A model generated the notes under the pieces. The model saw only the letters and a program-made list of their open reading frames with translations, made no database searches and was not told the DNA's origin. The position numbers and the translations under genes were made by a program. A stretch of 64,000 nt of DNA from Clostridium algifaecis (lineage in GTDB: Bacteria > Bacillota > Clostridia > Clostridiales > Clostridiaceae): contig NZ_JAGGLM010000002.1 of NCBI RefSeq assembly GCF_017874415.1, forward strand, positions 186,001 through 250,000, read 5' to 3'. Position 1 is the first letter of the stretch. Each line of letters begins with the position of its first letter. This document shows, one piece after another, positions 45,703-53,693 of this stretch.

Positions 45703-45983
45703 ATTTATAATAGTAAGTAAAGCTATTTATATAATAAATAGATAAATAGTAAATTTGTATATTAGATTATAAGTATAATTTAATGTTGGGTTTTATCATT
45801 TTCTTGTTAAATTATAACATAACTTCTAAATGCATAATGGGATTAGAAAAGCATAATACAACTTCATAGTATCCATATAATCAGATTTTTTAACCTTTAG
45901 AATAGGACAATTCAGAAGGAGCTATGAAACAATACATTTCTCAAATTAAAGGTAGTATGAATTGTGGAACATACGGGATTATA
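45703..45983. other. Intergenic region with one copy of a direct repeat
   Basis: No gene. Holds the 45851-45893 repeat copy and other AT-rich sequence. Confidence 0.4.
45851..45893 (+). repeat. 43-bp direct repeat, left copy
   Basis: Matches 47371-47413 at 39 of 43 positions by eye. The shared core is AGTATCCATATAAT. It lies outside the CadD gene. Confidence 0.75.
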
Positions 45984-46652
45984 TTATGACGTAATTAACG
46001 ATAATGTGTTACATTTAAGTATAATATATATGCCTAATAGAATTAACACATATGGGAAACAAGCATTTCCATATGTTCTAAATATAATACCGGTAAGTTT
46101 ATTGTTTACAAAGAAAATTACTAGATAGCACCAAACAACAACCATTATTAAAAATATAATTATAGTAAATATTAATTCATTCAAATTAAGTGAAGCAAAC
46201 AATGGCATATAAACACCTATATTATCTCCTCCATTTGAAAACGTAACTATTAGCACAAAAGAAACCTTTGAATTTATTATGTTTTGTATAATATTAGTCT
46301 TTTTTAGGGGCTGTTCTTCGGGGTTTTTTATGAGTATTTCCTCAGAACCCGATGTCTCATTGCTAATTCCATTTTTCTTATTTTTTACATACTTAAATAA
46401 ATGTCTACTTCCAATTATAATAGGTAGTAGCCCCATTATCCCAATCCATTGAATAGGTAATAGCAACTTAAAAGCGAATCCAACACAACTAATTAAAATT
46501 AAAACAGATATTCCTATATATTGGCCTAGTATAACTGTTTTCTTATTATATGAATTATCAGAAAAAAAAGCAGTTAATACAAAGAAATCATCAACATTTG
46601 TGCTTATAAATGCTATAATTGCAATACCTAATAGTTGAAAAATATGTTCCAT
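45984..46652 (-). CDS. CadD-family cadmium resistance transporter
   Basis: A 222-residue membrane protein with about six segments. The N-terminal motif FISTNVDDFFVLTAFFSD and the mid-protein SNGGDNIGVYMPLFASL repeat the family pattern. CadD proteins confer cadmium efflux. The ATG at 46652 is chosen with GGGGGA upstream. The gene lies between two direct repeats and beside a candidate small RNA and intron remnant, so it may have been acquired. No cadC-like regulator is adjacent. Confidence 0.85.
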   Translation of the reverse strand: MEHIFQLLGIAIIAFISTNVDDFFVLTAFFSDNSYNKKTVILGQYIGISVLILISCVGFAFKLLLPIQWIGIMGLLPIIIGSRHLFKYVKNKKNGISNETSGSEEILIKNPEEQPLKKTNIIQNIINSKVSFVLIVTFSNGGDNIGVYMPLFASLNLNELIFTIIIFLIMVVVWCYLVIFFVNNKLTGIIFRTYGNACFPYVLILLGIYIILKCNTLSLITS

Positions 46653-46970
46653 ATTATAATCCCCCAAAACATTTGTTAAGATTATTTTATAATAAATTTC
46701 AAATAATGTTACAGGTTAATCAATATTTAGATATTAAAATTCGTATAAATTTACTTCTATTATTAAGCATGGATTTTTTGATTATAGAATTATACCTGAT
46801 TAATAATAAAATAAAAATCTACGTTATACCTGTTGCGGAGAACTGTACCATAAATGAAGGAAATTTTTGACTTTAAGTGTTAATGTGAGCAGCTTTAAAA
46901 TGTATATCTAAAATAATATGGACATGAAAAATTTTATAAAAAATATGATTTTAAATTATAAAATGTGTTA
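46653..46970. other. Intergenic region, no gene
   Basis: AT-rich. A plus-strand frame at 46619-46870 has mixed hydrophobic residues but overlaps cadD and has no good ribosome binding site; not called. It carries the promoter area of cadD and, at its right end, of the candidate RNA. Confidence 0.35.
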
Positions 46971-47115
46971 TAATATAAATACAAAGAGAGAAAATAAAAA
47001 CAGGATGCGGTCAACATCCTGTAGTATACAATCTAGTTGCTTAGGCAACTGGTATCACTAATTATTAGATAAAATAGTAGCATCCATTTGCAGACGGGGC
47101 TACTATTTTTTGTGC
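46971..47115 (+). ncRNA. Candidate structured small RNA
   Basis: A TATAAT-type -10 (TGTGTTATAAT, near 46970) precedes a region with three hairpins: ACAGGATG/CATCCTGT, AGTTGC/GCAACT and a GTAGC terminator ending ACTATTTTTTG near 47113. On the minus strand the first hairpin is followed by TTTTTATTTT, so the region is bounded by terminators in both directions. No toxin-like frame is convincing; the function is unknown. Confidence 0.55.
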
Positions 47116-47340
47116 GTCCAGAAAAGCTAGGCTATGCTAACTGGTGAAAGTCCAGTCAAGGTAATCGTCAAGGAGCCTTGTAGTTAATCACCATGCGTAG
47201 TAGAAATGCTGGGTATGAAGCGTGAGGATAATGTAACTCGAAAGAGTGCTAACAAGAATACAGGTTGTAATATAAAATGAACTCTGCCGTATCGTTAAGT
47301 AGCACCTCTTAAAATGTGAATAGGGTATAAGATTGTTAGG
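47112..47340 (+). mobile_element. Group II intron 5' remnant, probably class C
   Basis: Begins GTGCGTCCAG directly after the terminator T-run of the preceding RNA, the typical insertion site of class C introns. Then GGTGAAAGTCCAGTC, GTTAATCACC, GAAGCGTGAGGATAA and AGAGTGCTAACAAG resemble intron domain I. No reverse transcriptase frame and no domain V were recognised, so only the 5' part survives. Confidence 0.65.
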
Positions 47341-47370
47341 AGATATTATATGAATTAACTAATTATTTGA

Positions 47371-47413
47371 GTATAACACAACTTCTTAGTATCCATATAA
47401 TAAGATTTTTTAA
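47371..47413 (+). repeat. 43-bp direct repeat, right copy
   Basis: Second copy of 45851-45893 (four mismatches). It ends directly at the 3' end of the membrane-protein gene. Confidence 0.75.
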
Positions 47414-48316
47414 TTAATGACGAATTCTAGGATTTTTTACTAATGGAGCACCTAACTTATTTCTTAAAATAATTACTGATATAATTCCAAATACTAACAT
47501 AGAAGTTGATAACTCAAAAGAATGTCCAAAACGAACTTGTGCTGGCATATAAGCGTTAGGAAATATTAATGGAGTAGTTATTAATATACTAAAAAGCAGT
47601 CCTGTTGTTATATAAGTTACCAAATTATCAATACCTAATGAATCAATTATTACAACAGCTAAAATAGACCATAAAAATCCTCTAAAGAACTGAAATAAAA
47701 TTAACACTGGGTCCTGTCTAAATTGATTTGACATATGCTGGAATATATTAACAATATGTGTGCTTCCAGTATAATAATATCTCAAATCAGCAAATTGCCA
47801 TGCAACAAAATATCCAAATATAAAATAAATGATAACATAAATAAGTGATAAGATTATCATATTAGGAATTACATTTATAATAGAGGCTTTTATCTTAACA
47901 TTATTATGTGGAAAATTTGTTTCTTTTTTAAATTTTCCAAGAATCAAAACTGCCAGCAGCGAAAATATAGAAGTATATATGGCACCAGAAGTTACATCTT
48001 TTATTAATTCTGACAAAGGCATTTTTAAAGTACTATTGAAATACAGAGTTTCTATTTGGGTCATAAAATATTGTGTTCCCCAGAAAACAATAAAACTAGC
48101 TACTGCAAGTTTATAACCTCTTAACTTAGATTTAACAATGAACAAAGTTAATATCAATGTATTTAAAATACAATAAATTAATAATGGTATAACCGAATCA
48201 ACTGAAGATTTAGAAGCATGTTGAACTCCTACAACTCTAGAAGAAACTGCCATAGATATAAACATTATTATAATTAATAAAATAAATTTCAATGTTAAGG
48301 TTATAAATTTTTTCAT
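47414..48316 (-). CDS. Multi-pass membrane protein, function unknown
   Basis: A 300-residue protein with about seven to eight hydrophobic segments and no recognised catalytic motif. The hydrophilic segment near 180-215 (RYYYTGSTHIVNIFQHMSNQF) lies between membrane spans. It overlaps the PadR regulator gene by one base and should be co-transcribed with it. PadR-controlled partner genes often encode membrane stress or drug-response proteins, but this family I cannot name. Confidence 0.7.
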   Translation of the reverse strand: MKKFITLTLKFILLIIIMFISMAVSSRVVGVQHASKSSVDSVIPLLIYCILNTLILTLFIVKSKLRGYKLAVASFIVFWGTQYFMTQIETLYFNSTLKMPLSELIKDVTSGAIYTSIFSLLAVLILGKFKKETNFPHNNVKIKASIINVIPNMIILSLIYVIIYFIFGYFVAWQFADLRYYYTGSTHIVNIFQHMSNQFRQDPVLILFQFFRGFLWSILAVVIIDSLGIDNLVTYITTGLLFSILITTPLIFPNAYMPAQVRFGHSFELSTSMLVFGIISVIILRNKLGAPLVKNPRIRH

Positions 48317-48837
48317 TACAGCCCCATCCTTTCTTTATAAAGATTTAGCCATTGAATATCCACTTGAAAATGCATAATTGAGGCTTCCAAAAGTACACCC
48401 ATAAAATTGTTTTTACTATCCTTATTAGTACTTTTTATTTTATTAAATTCATTTAGTTGTTTTTCTATAATATCTACCTGTTTGTCTATATATTTTTTTG
48501 CATCCTCCTTTTTGGTCTGTGTAAGGAACATCATTTTTAAATAAAATTCATCTTTAGTTTGTCTCATTACAACGGGCTCTGACAGCCATTTCTGAAGCGT
48601 GATCCTACCCTTGTCTGCAATTTTATAAACAAGTTTATCTGGTTTATTTTCCTGAGGTACTACCTTTTTTACTATTTTATTTTCTTTTTCCATTTTTTTT
48701 AATAAAGTATAAAGTTGACCTATATTGATAGACCAAATATAGCTTACTGATTTTTCAAATTCCTTTTTAATCTCATAACCATGCATGGGTCTTTGGTTAA
48801 GTAAACCTAAAATAGCATGTTCTGTTGACATTAACAT
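48316..48837 (-). CDS. PadR-family transcriptional regulator
   Basis: A 173-residue regulator. The winged helix-turn-helix fills residues 5-90 with the PadR pattern HAILGLLNQRPMHGYEIKKEFE, IGQLYTLLKKMEKE and a wing with KPDKLVYKIADKGR. A C-terminal helical dimerisation domain follows (95-170). It is first in an operon with the membrane protein. The 48-bp palindrome in its promoter is a likely autoregulatory operator. Confidence 0.9.
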   Translation of the reverse strand: MLMSTEHAILGLLNQRPMHGYEIKKEFEKSVSYIWSINIGQLYTLLKKMEKENKIVKKVVPQENKPDKLVYKIADKGRITLQKWLSEPVVMRQTKDEFYLKMMFLTQTKKEDAKKYIDKQVDIIEKQLNEFNKIKSTNKDSKNNFMGVLLEASIMHFQVDIQWLNLYKERMGL

Positions 48838-48860
48838 TACCTCCCTAAAAAATAAAATAT

Positions 48861-48908
48861 ATATTACTACTATACTATATTATATATAATATAGTATAGT
48901 AGTAATAT
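48861..48908. promoter_or_regulatory. 48-bp perfect palindrome in the padR promoter
   Basis: Each half of 24 bases is the exact reverse complement of the other. It includes ATTACTACTATACTATAT-type elements matching the AT-rich dyads bound by PadR regulators. It covers the -10 of the minus-strand promoter. Confidence 0.88.
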
Positions 48909-48920
48909 AGTGCAAGTCAA
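48893..48920 (-). promoter_or_regulatory. padR promoter
   Basis: On the minus strand, TTGACT (48915-48920) and TATACT (48893-48898) are 16 bases apart; the -10 is inside the palindrome, so bound PadR should block it. Confidence 0.7.
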
Positions 48921-49244
48921 AAAAATTATATGAATCAATCTATAAATCTAAATATATGGATGTTCTTTGACAAATGCACCTCCATAAGTACCTGTATAGA
49001 ATATTTTATATGATATAAGTATAAAATATAGAGTAATCGGATAGCGGAAAGTTTATAACATGATTAGGAGGTAATATAAGTGAATAATTTACTGAAATGC
49101 CGTATTATTTAAAAAATTTTATGGCGTCTTTTATTTTAGAAAATCAACTATTTGACGTGTAACTAATTAAAGATGCTATTTGAAAATTGAATAATGTGGT
49201 ATTATACTTAAAATAAAAAATTAATGCTTATTAGGAGGTCTATT
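48921..49244. other. Intergenic region before the GNAT gene
   Basis: No gene of usual size. A GTG with a good AGGAGGT ribosome binding site at 49081 opens a 10-codon frame only; possibly a remnant or leader peptide. Confidence 0.35.
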
Positions 49245-49682
49245 ATGTTAGAAGAAAATAAGGTAGTAACTATTAAAAACTACAATTTCTTATGTGAGGA
49301 AGAAAGATATATTAGGAAAGAAGTGTTTATGAAAGAGCAGGGATTTAAAAATGAATTTGATGAATTGGATAATAAGGTGTCGCATGTAGTATTATTTTTA
49401 GGGGAAAAACCAATTGGCACAGGAAGGTTATTACCAGGAAAAAACAACATGACATTTGTTATAGGCAGGGTAGCAGTATTAAAACAATATAGAAAATTGC
49501 ATCTTGGAAGTAAAATTATTAATTCACTGGAGGAAAAAGCCAAAGAACTTGATGGGACAAGTATTGAACTATCCGCACAATGTAGTGCTCAATGGTTTTA
49601 TGAAAAACTGGGATATACTACAAGTGGAGAAGCATATTTAGATGAATCCTGTGAACATATTCATATGGAAAAACAATTATAA
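49245..49682 (+). CDS. GNAT-family N-acetyltransferase
   Basis: A 145-residue acetyl-CoA-dependent transferase. Core motif: IGRVAVLKQYRKLHLGSKII with the acetyl-CoA pyrophosphate-binding QYRKLHLGS loop. The end SAQCSAQWFYEKLGYTTSGEAYLD is typical of the ElaA/YjcF type. ATG 49245 is behind TTAGGAGG. Substrate unknown. Monocistronic. Confidence 0.88.
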   Translation: MLEENKVVTIKNYNFLCEEERYIRKEVFMKEQGFKNEFDELDNKVSHVVLFLGEKPIGTGRLLPGKNNMTFVIGRVAVLKQYRKLHLGSKIINSLEEKAKELDGTSIELSAQCSAQWFYEKLGYTTSGEAYLDESCEHIHMEKQL

Positions 49683-49715
49683 AATCAAATAACAGATGAA
49701 TTCATAAAATATTAT

Positions 49716-52139
49716 CTAGTGCTTGATATTATTCTTTATCAATTCCATAAATGCTTCAGGAGTAACTACTTTTACGTTAGGATTTTGTCTTAATTTATTT
49801 ATAACGTCTTCAACATTTTGGACATTTTTACTCCAAGCATGAACATAGACAAAAGTATATGATAAAGGATCACATGCATTTACTTGGCCTAAATTAACCC
49901 TATCATTAATGTTTCTTACTAATTCATCTTCCTCTTCAATGTTATTCCAAAGTAAATCTCTGCAAGATACTATTGGTTTATTATTTGACCATAAAATTTT
50001 GCCTTGAAACTTATTATGTTTATCATAATCAAGATAAAATAGTCCTTGAATATTATTCTTTTTAGTAAATTTATTCCAGAGATTAATGTTATTAAAAGCC
50101 AGTTTATCTATAATTGATACATACTTTTCATTTACATTTTGCATATAATCATTTAATGTATCAATATATGTATTTAATTTACCTTTATCAAATTTACTTG
50201 GATATATATATCCGTTTCCAGAAGGTGCTACAATAAAATTATTATAGGTCTTCTCGTTACTTATACTTTTATAATATAGGTTAAAGACAGTAGGTGCCAA
50301 ATAATATAAGGATGGACTCATAGACCAACCTAAATTGAGTTTATCTCTACCTGGATGTCCGAACCATTTGGTAGAATTGTAGTTAGTTCCAAGAGTCCAT
50401 TGCTGATTATCACCATCAGACATTAAAAAAGTAACATAATGAAAATTGCCTTTTTGAGGAATTGTTAAAGAAGGCTCTTTAATTATCTTTTGTGATGGAA
50501 AAGCACTTAAAGTAGTTAAATTATAAGACCAATCTGAAGCAACCATACTTATACCATATTTTGAAGCTGTACTTACATTAAAAAACTCATCTGGTCCCCA
50601 ACCTAAACAAATAGCATTGTTATCCATAGAAGAAAATATTTTATCTCTAAGAGTTGTCTTATTAATACTATCCTCATAAAAGACTAGTGACTTTGTCATT
50701 ATAGCATAATCTCTTAATGGACCGGATTTATCAGGAGAAAGTTGAATTACTAAAGAATGATTTAATCCATTGTTCCATAAATTATTATAAGCCCAGTTTT
50801 CATCTGTGTTCCTGCAATCTCCTTTAATTTTTGTAATACCACTAATTCTTACCTTAGATTCTATTGATTCATCAACAACTATGGATTTATTTAAGGATGC
50901 AAGAGAACAAGCATTATTTATTGAAGGATCTTTAGGTGTTTTATTACTATAGAGAACATATCCATCTATGTAATTTTTATAAATATTTAATAACTGCCAG
51001 GGATTTGAAATAATTTTATAAGAAATTTTGTAATTCCTATTTAAATCATCCAACCATACCTTATAATTAGGTTGTTTAGAATCAAGTGTATATATTTGAG
51101 AAAAAGAGCGGCTATTAACTATCCCTTGAAGGCTAGCTATCATTGCTTTCTCCGAAGGTGTCATTGAATCTTTGGAAACTACATATAATTTTTTAGGAAC
51201 TACTGGATTTTTTATATAAGAAGTACTAGATGTTTTTTTCCACTCACTCCATTTCAAATTAAGAGATTCTCCATTTTCTTTGCAATATTCATAAAAACTT
51301 TTTAAAAAACGCATTCTTTCATTATTATAAAAGGATTTAATTTGATGCTCATCATAATTTCCAAGTGCTAATTGTCTTTTTATAATATCATCTGAACTAA
51401 CTTCATTATAATTTTTGATCATATCATACATAATCATAAAAGTAACAGTTCTTCCTATACCATACTTACAGTGAAAATGTATCCATGAATTTTTTGGCTT
51501 GTTTTTTACAAAATCTATAAAATAATCAACCATGTCATCTGCAGGTATTCCACCATCTCTAACTGGTATCCTGCTATAAGATAAATAATTTGACTTAACA
51601 AATTCATTTTCATCTTGTATTTTGGTTGGAAGTATAACTTTTTTAGGATGATTATAAAAAGTAATTGGAGAGTTTAGTTTGATATTTTTTAATTTAGCAG
51701 CTTCATCTAGTAAAACCTGATTCTTTGTTAAACCTGCATTAGCATTATTTTTTTCATCAGCCCAGCTAACTGCAAATTCATTAATAAAACCATGAGCTTC
51801 CTGTCTTAAATCTACAACAGTTATAGGTAAAGATGTTCCTATAGATTTTATCAAAGTAGGAAGATTGTTTACAGAAAACTGTTGACTTCCAGATATATTT
51901 AATTTATTCAATCCATTGATATTTAAACTCTTATCGTTTTTTATAGCAGTTAAATCTGTAGTCTTGCGAAAATTTTTTGGCAAAGTATTGCTAGTTCTAG
52001 ATGAGTCCAAAACAATATTTACATTATTTCTTTTAAAACATTCTATAGAATTAGTTCTGTTTATTAATGATGAAAATAATATAATAATTAATATAAATGG
52101 TACTAAAATAAATGTTGATGATTTCAATTTCTTATGCAA
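49716..52139 (-). CDS. Secreted PTP-like phosphatase fused to a GxGYxYP-type domain
   Basis: An 807-residue exported protein. Residues about 9-26 are a signal or anchor helix. Residues about 50-290 form a cysteine-phosphatase domain: VVDLRQE (about 108), general-acid RIPVRDGGIP near 190 and the signature HCKYGIGRT at 223-231 with C224 and R230. This is the pattern of PTP-like myo-inositol phosphatases. From about 320 to 807 lies a domain containing GNGYIYP (641-647), the tag of the GxGYxYP putative glycoside-hydrolase family. Such a pair in one protein is striking. The ribosome binding site is weak (AAGAAGTG). Confidence 0.82.
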   Translation of the reverse strand: MHKKLKSSTFILVPFILIIILFSSLINRTNSIECFKRNNVNIVLDSSRTSNTLPKNFRKTTDLTAIKNDKSLNINGLNKLNISGSQQFSVNNLPTLIKSIGTSLPITVVDLRQEAHGFINEFAVSWADEKNNANAGLTKNQVLLDEAAKLKNIKLNSPITFYNHPKKVILPTKIQDENEFVKSNYLSYSRIPVRDGGIPADDMVDYFIDFVKNKPKNSWIHFHCKYGIGRTVTFMIMYDMIKNYNEVSSDDIIKRQLALGNYDEHQIKSFYNNERMRFLKSFYEYCKENGESLNLKWSEWKKTSSTSYIKNPVVPKKLYVVSKDSMTPSEKAMIASLQGIVNSRSFSQIYTLDSKQPNYKVWLDDLNRNYKISYKIISNPWQLLNIYKNYIDGYVLYSNKTPKDPSINNACSLASLNKSIVVDESIESKVRISGITKIKGDCRNTDENWAYNNLWNNGLNHSLVIQLSPDKSGPLRDYAIMTKSLVFYEDSINKTTLRDKIFSSMDNNAICLGWGPDEFFNVSTASKYGISMVASDWSYNLTTLSAFPSQKIIKEPSLTIPQKGNFHYVTFLMSDGDNQQWTLGTNYNSTKWFGHPGRDKLNLGWSMSPSLYYLAPTVFNLYYKSISNEKTYNNFIVAPSGNGYIYPSKFDKGKLNTYIDTLNDYMQNVNEKYVSIIDKLAFNNINLWNKFTKKNNIQGLFYLDYDKHNKFQGKILWSNNKPIVSCRDLLWNNIEEEDELVRNINDRVNLGQVNACDPLSYTFVYVHAWSKNVQNVEDVINKLRQNPNVKVVTPEAFMELIKNNIKH

Positions 52140-52290
52140 TTATAATCACTTCTTTCATATAAAATAAAGTTGGATTAGGTTTTATAAAATTAGTATAGGA
52201 TAATAAAAATGTTTCTATACTAATTTAATACAGTGATATATAGTTTCCCTTATTTGTAAAATTTATATAAGAAATTAATGATGGAGAAAA

Positions 52291-52329
52291 AAAATACGAT
52301 AATACCCGAAATGGATAATATCGTATTTT
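52291..52329. terminator. Terminator, active on the minus strand
   Basis: AAAATACGAT pairs with ATCGTATTTT; on the minus strand it is followed by a T-run (A7 on plus), ending the gene at 52363. Confidence 0.7.
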
Positions 52330-52362
52330 AAATCAATTTTTTAAAAGCTTACATAGATATTT

Positions 52363-52725
52363 TTAATAGTCATCGTCTTCAAAAAAATCACTATCAAATG
52401 GAATCACAATTGGAAATATGAATGGCATCATATGTCTTCTTCTACGCCTACGTCTTCTTCTACGTCTGCGCCTTTTTGGTCTGCCTCCCTGTCTATAAGC
52501 TGAATCAATACTAGCATCTTCGATGTCTTCATTATCTTCATCATCTTCGTCATCTCCATATGAATAATCATAGTCATATGGATTTTCAATTGACTGGTTA
52601 AAAAACATAGGACATCCATATAAAGGATAAAACATTGGACAATTGGAAGAATTCATCATTTTAGTATCATTAAAATCCTCCATCTTTTCCTGTGAATTAT
52701 TGTCCATATTATTAACGTTGTCCAT
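52363..52725 (-). CDS. Small protein with acidic segment and 13-arginine tract
   Basis: A 120-residue protein I do not recognise. Residues 29-52 are Cys/aromatic rich; 56-72 are mostly Asp/Glu; residues 85-97 are 13 consecutive arginines; the C-terminus is hydrophobic and then acidic (DSDFFEDDDY). The arginine codons are varied (AGA, CGT, AGG, CGC), so the tract is not a DNA slippage product. Spore-coat or nucleic-acid-binding roles are possible. It has a strong ribosome binding site TTGGAGG and its own terminator. Confidence 0.75.
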   Translation of the reverse strand: MDNVNNMDNNSQEKMEDFNDTKMMNSSNCPMFYPLYGCPMFFNQSIENPYDYDYSYGDDEDDEDNEDIEDASIDSAYRQGGRPKRRRRRRRRRRRRRHMMPFIFPIVIPFDSDFFEDDDY

Positions 52726-52878
52726 TAAGTACCTCCAAAAATTTGTTATAGTATATACTATGAATAAAATAACATATTGTTAATGAAATATATAAAAATT
52801 ATAATTTAAATTAAATTAATGAATCTTTAGAATAAAAAATAGTTATTTGTAAAAAATAATGTTGTAGGTGGTGATACT

Positions 52879-53073
52879 ATGAAAAATGGATTAATTACAA
52901 CAGCATTAGGAGCAGCAGTTGCAACAGGTTCAGCTGCACTCAGAGCAAATGACATGAAAAATAGGGGAATAAGGAAAAGAGATATTCTTCCTATGGTCGA
53001 AACTGCTGCATTAGGGTTTGGTTTAGCACATATTGTTTTAGGTACAATTGATTTGATGCAAGGTAGAAGATAA
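52879..53073 (+). CDS. Conserved-looking 64-residue small membrane protein
   Basis: Two short hydrophobic helices (about 5-20 and 40-58) flank a basic loop (KNRGIRKRD). It has a GTAGGTGGTG start region and a good terminator. I cannot name its family. Role unknown. Confidence 0.6.
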   Translation: MKNGLITTALGAAVATGSAALRANDMKNRGIRKRDILPMVETAALGFGLAHIVLGTIDLMQGRR

Positions 53074-53080
53074 TATAAAA

Positions 53081-53113
53081 AGAAGCTGATAAGATGATAT
53101 CAGCTTCTTTTTA
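53081..53113. terminator. Terminator, plus strand
   Basis: AGAAGCTGAT/ATCAGCTTCT stem and a short T-run, between convergent genes. Confidence 0.85.
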
Positions 53114-53127
53114 AGTAATAAATTATT

Positions 53128-53430
53128 TTATAGAGCATCATTAATAATATCAACTTTTAGATTTTTTTCTACATACAGACTGTCAAAATCTATTCCTTCA
53201 TCTGTAACAATGAATTCACCCAATTTATGTATTGTGGTGTCTCCATACATAGGCACGTTTTCTTCACTCTCTAAAAGATATTTTATGCTTTTAGTAACTG
53301 GATTTATGAATTTTTTAGTTTCCCAAATCTTGCAATAATTTTTAGTATTTTTATTTTGTATTATTTCGGTATTTTTACTCTCATGGTCATAAGTGAAATT
53401 GTGATCATGGTCTGATATCTTTATTTTCAT
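53128..53430 (-). CDS. Hypothetical protein, 100 residues
   Basis: A hydrophilic, charged protein with no signal peptide and no recognised motif. It has a ribosome binding site AAGGGGGA and is separated from neighbours by terminators. Function unknown. Confidence 0.6.
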   Translation of the reverse strand: MKIKISDHDHNFTYDHESKNTEIIQNKNTKNYCKIWETKKFINPVTKSIKYLLESEENVPMYGDTTIHKLGEFIVTDEGIDFDSLYVEKNLKVDIINDAL

Positions 53431-53693
53431 CTGGTATTTCCCCCTTTTATATATTATTATATATATTATTTCATACTAAGCAATATATATTATAAAAAAT
53501 TGACTTGGTTTTAACTTAATATTTAGATATTTAAATTATATATAATTGTAGCACTATTTGACCTTATTTAGTATAATAATATTATACTAAGATGAATGCA
53601 AGCTAAAGAATAAAATTGGATTACAATGTGATTAAATCATAGTAAATTGCTCTGATTTATATGAGTAATTGCTAATTTATAGGGGCGATAAAT

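Noticed and set aside
46619-46870. 83-codon plus-strand frame upstream of cadD
   Set aside because: It overlaps cadD, has no ribosome binding site, and its composition fits AT-rich noncoding sequence.
46990-47050. Toxin-like peptides in the candidate RNA region (18 codons on plus, 16 on minus)
   Set aside because: They lack ribosome binding sites and a typical membrane-span length, and they run through the hairpins.
52428-52619. Second frame inside the arginine-tract gene
   Set aside because: It is the shadow of the repetitive coding sequence; no independent ribosome binding site.
53502-53532. A seventh possible MerR-type promoter, TTGACTTGGTTTTAACTT, before the cysteine desulfurase gene
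   Set aside because: It shares the TTGACT start but the spacer has no dyad and the -10 spacing is ambiguous.
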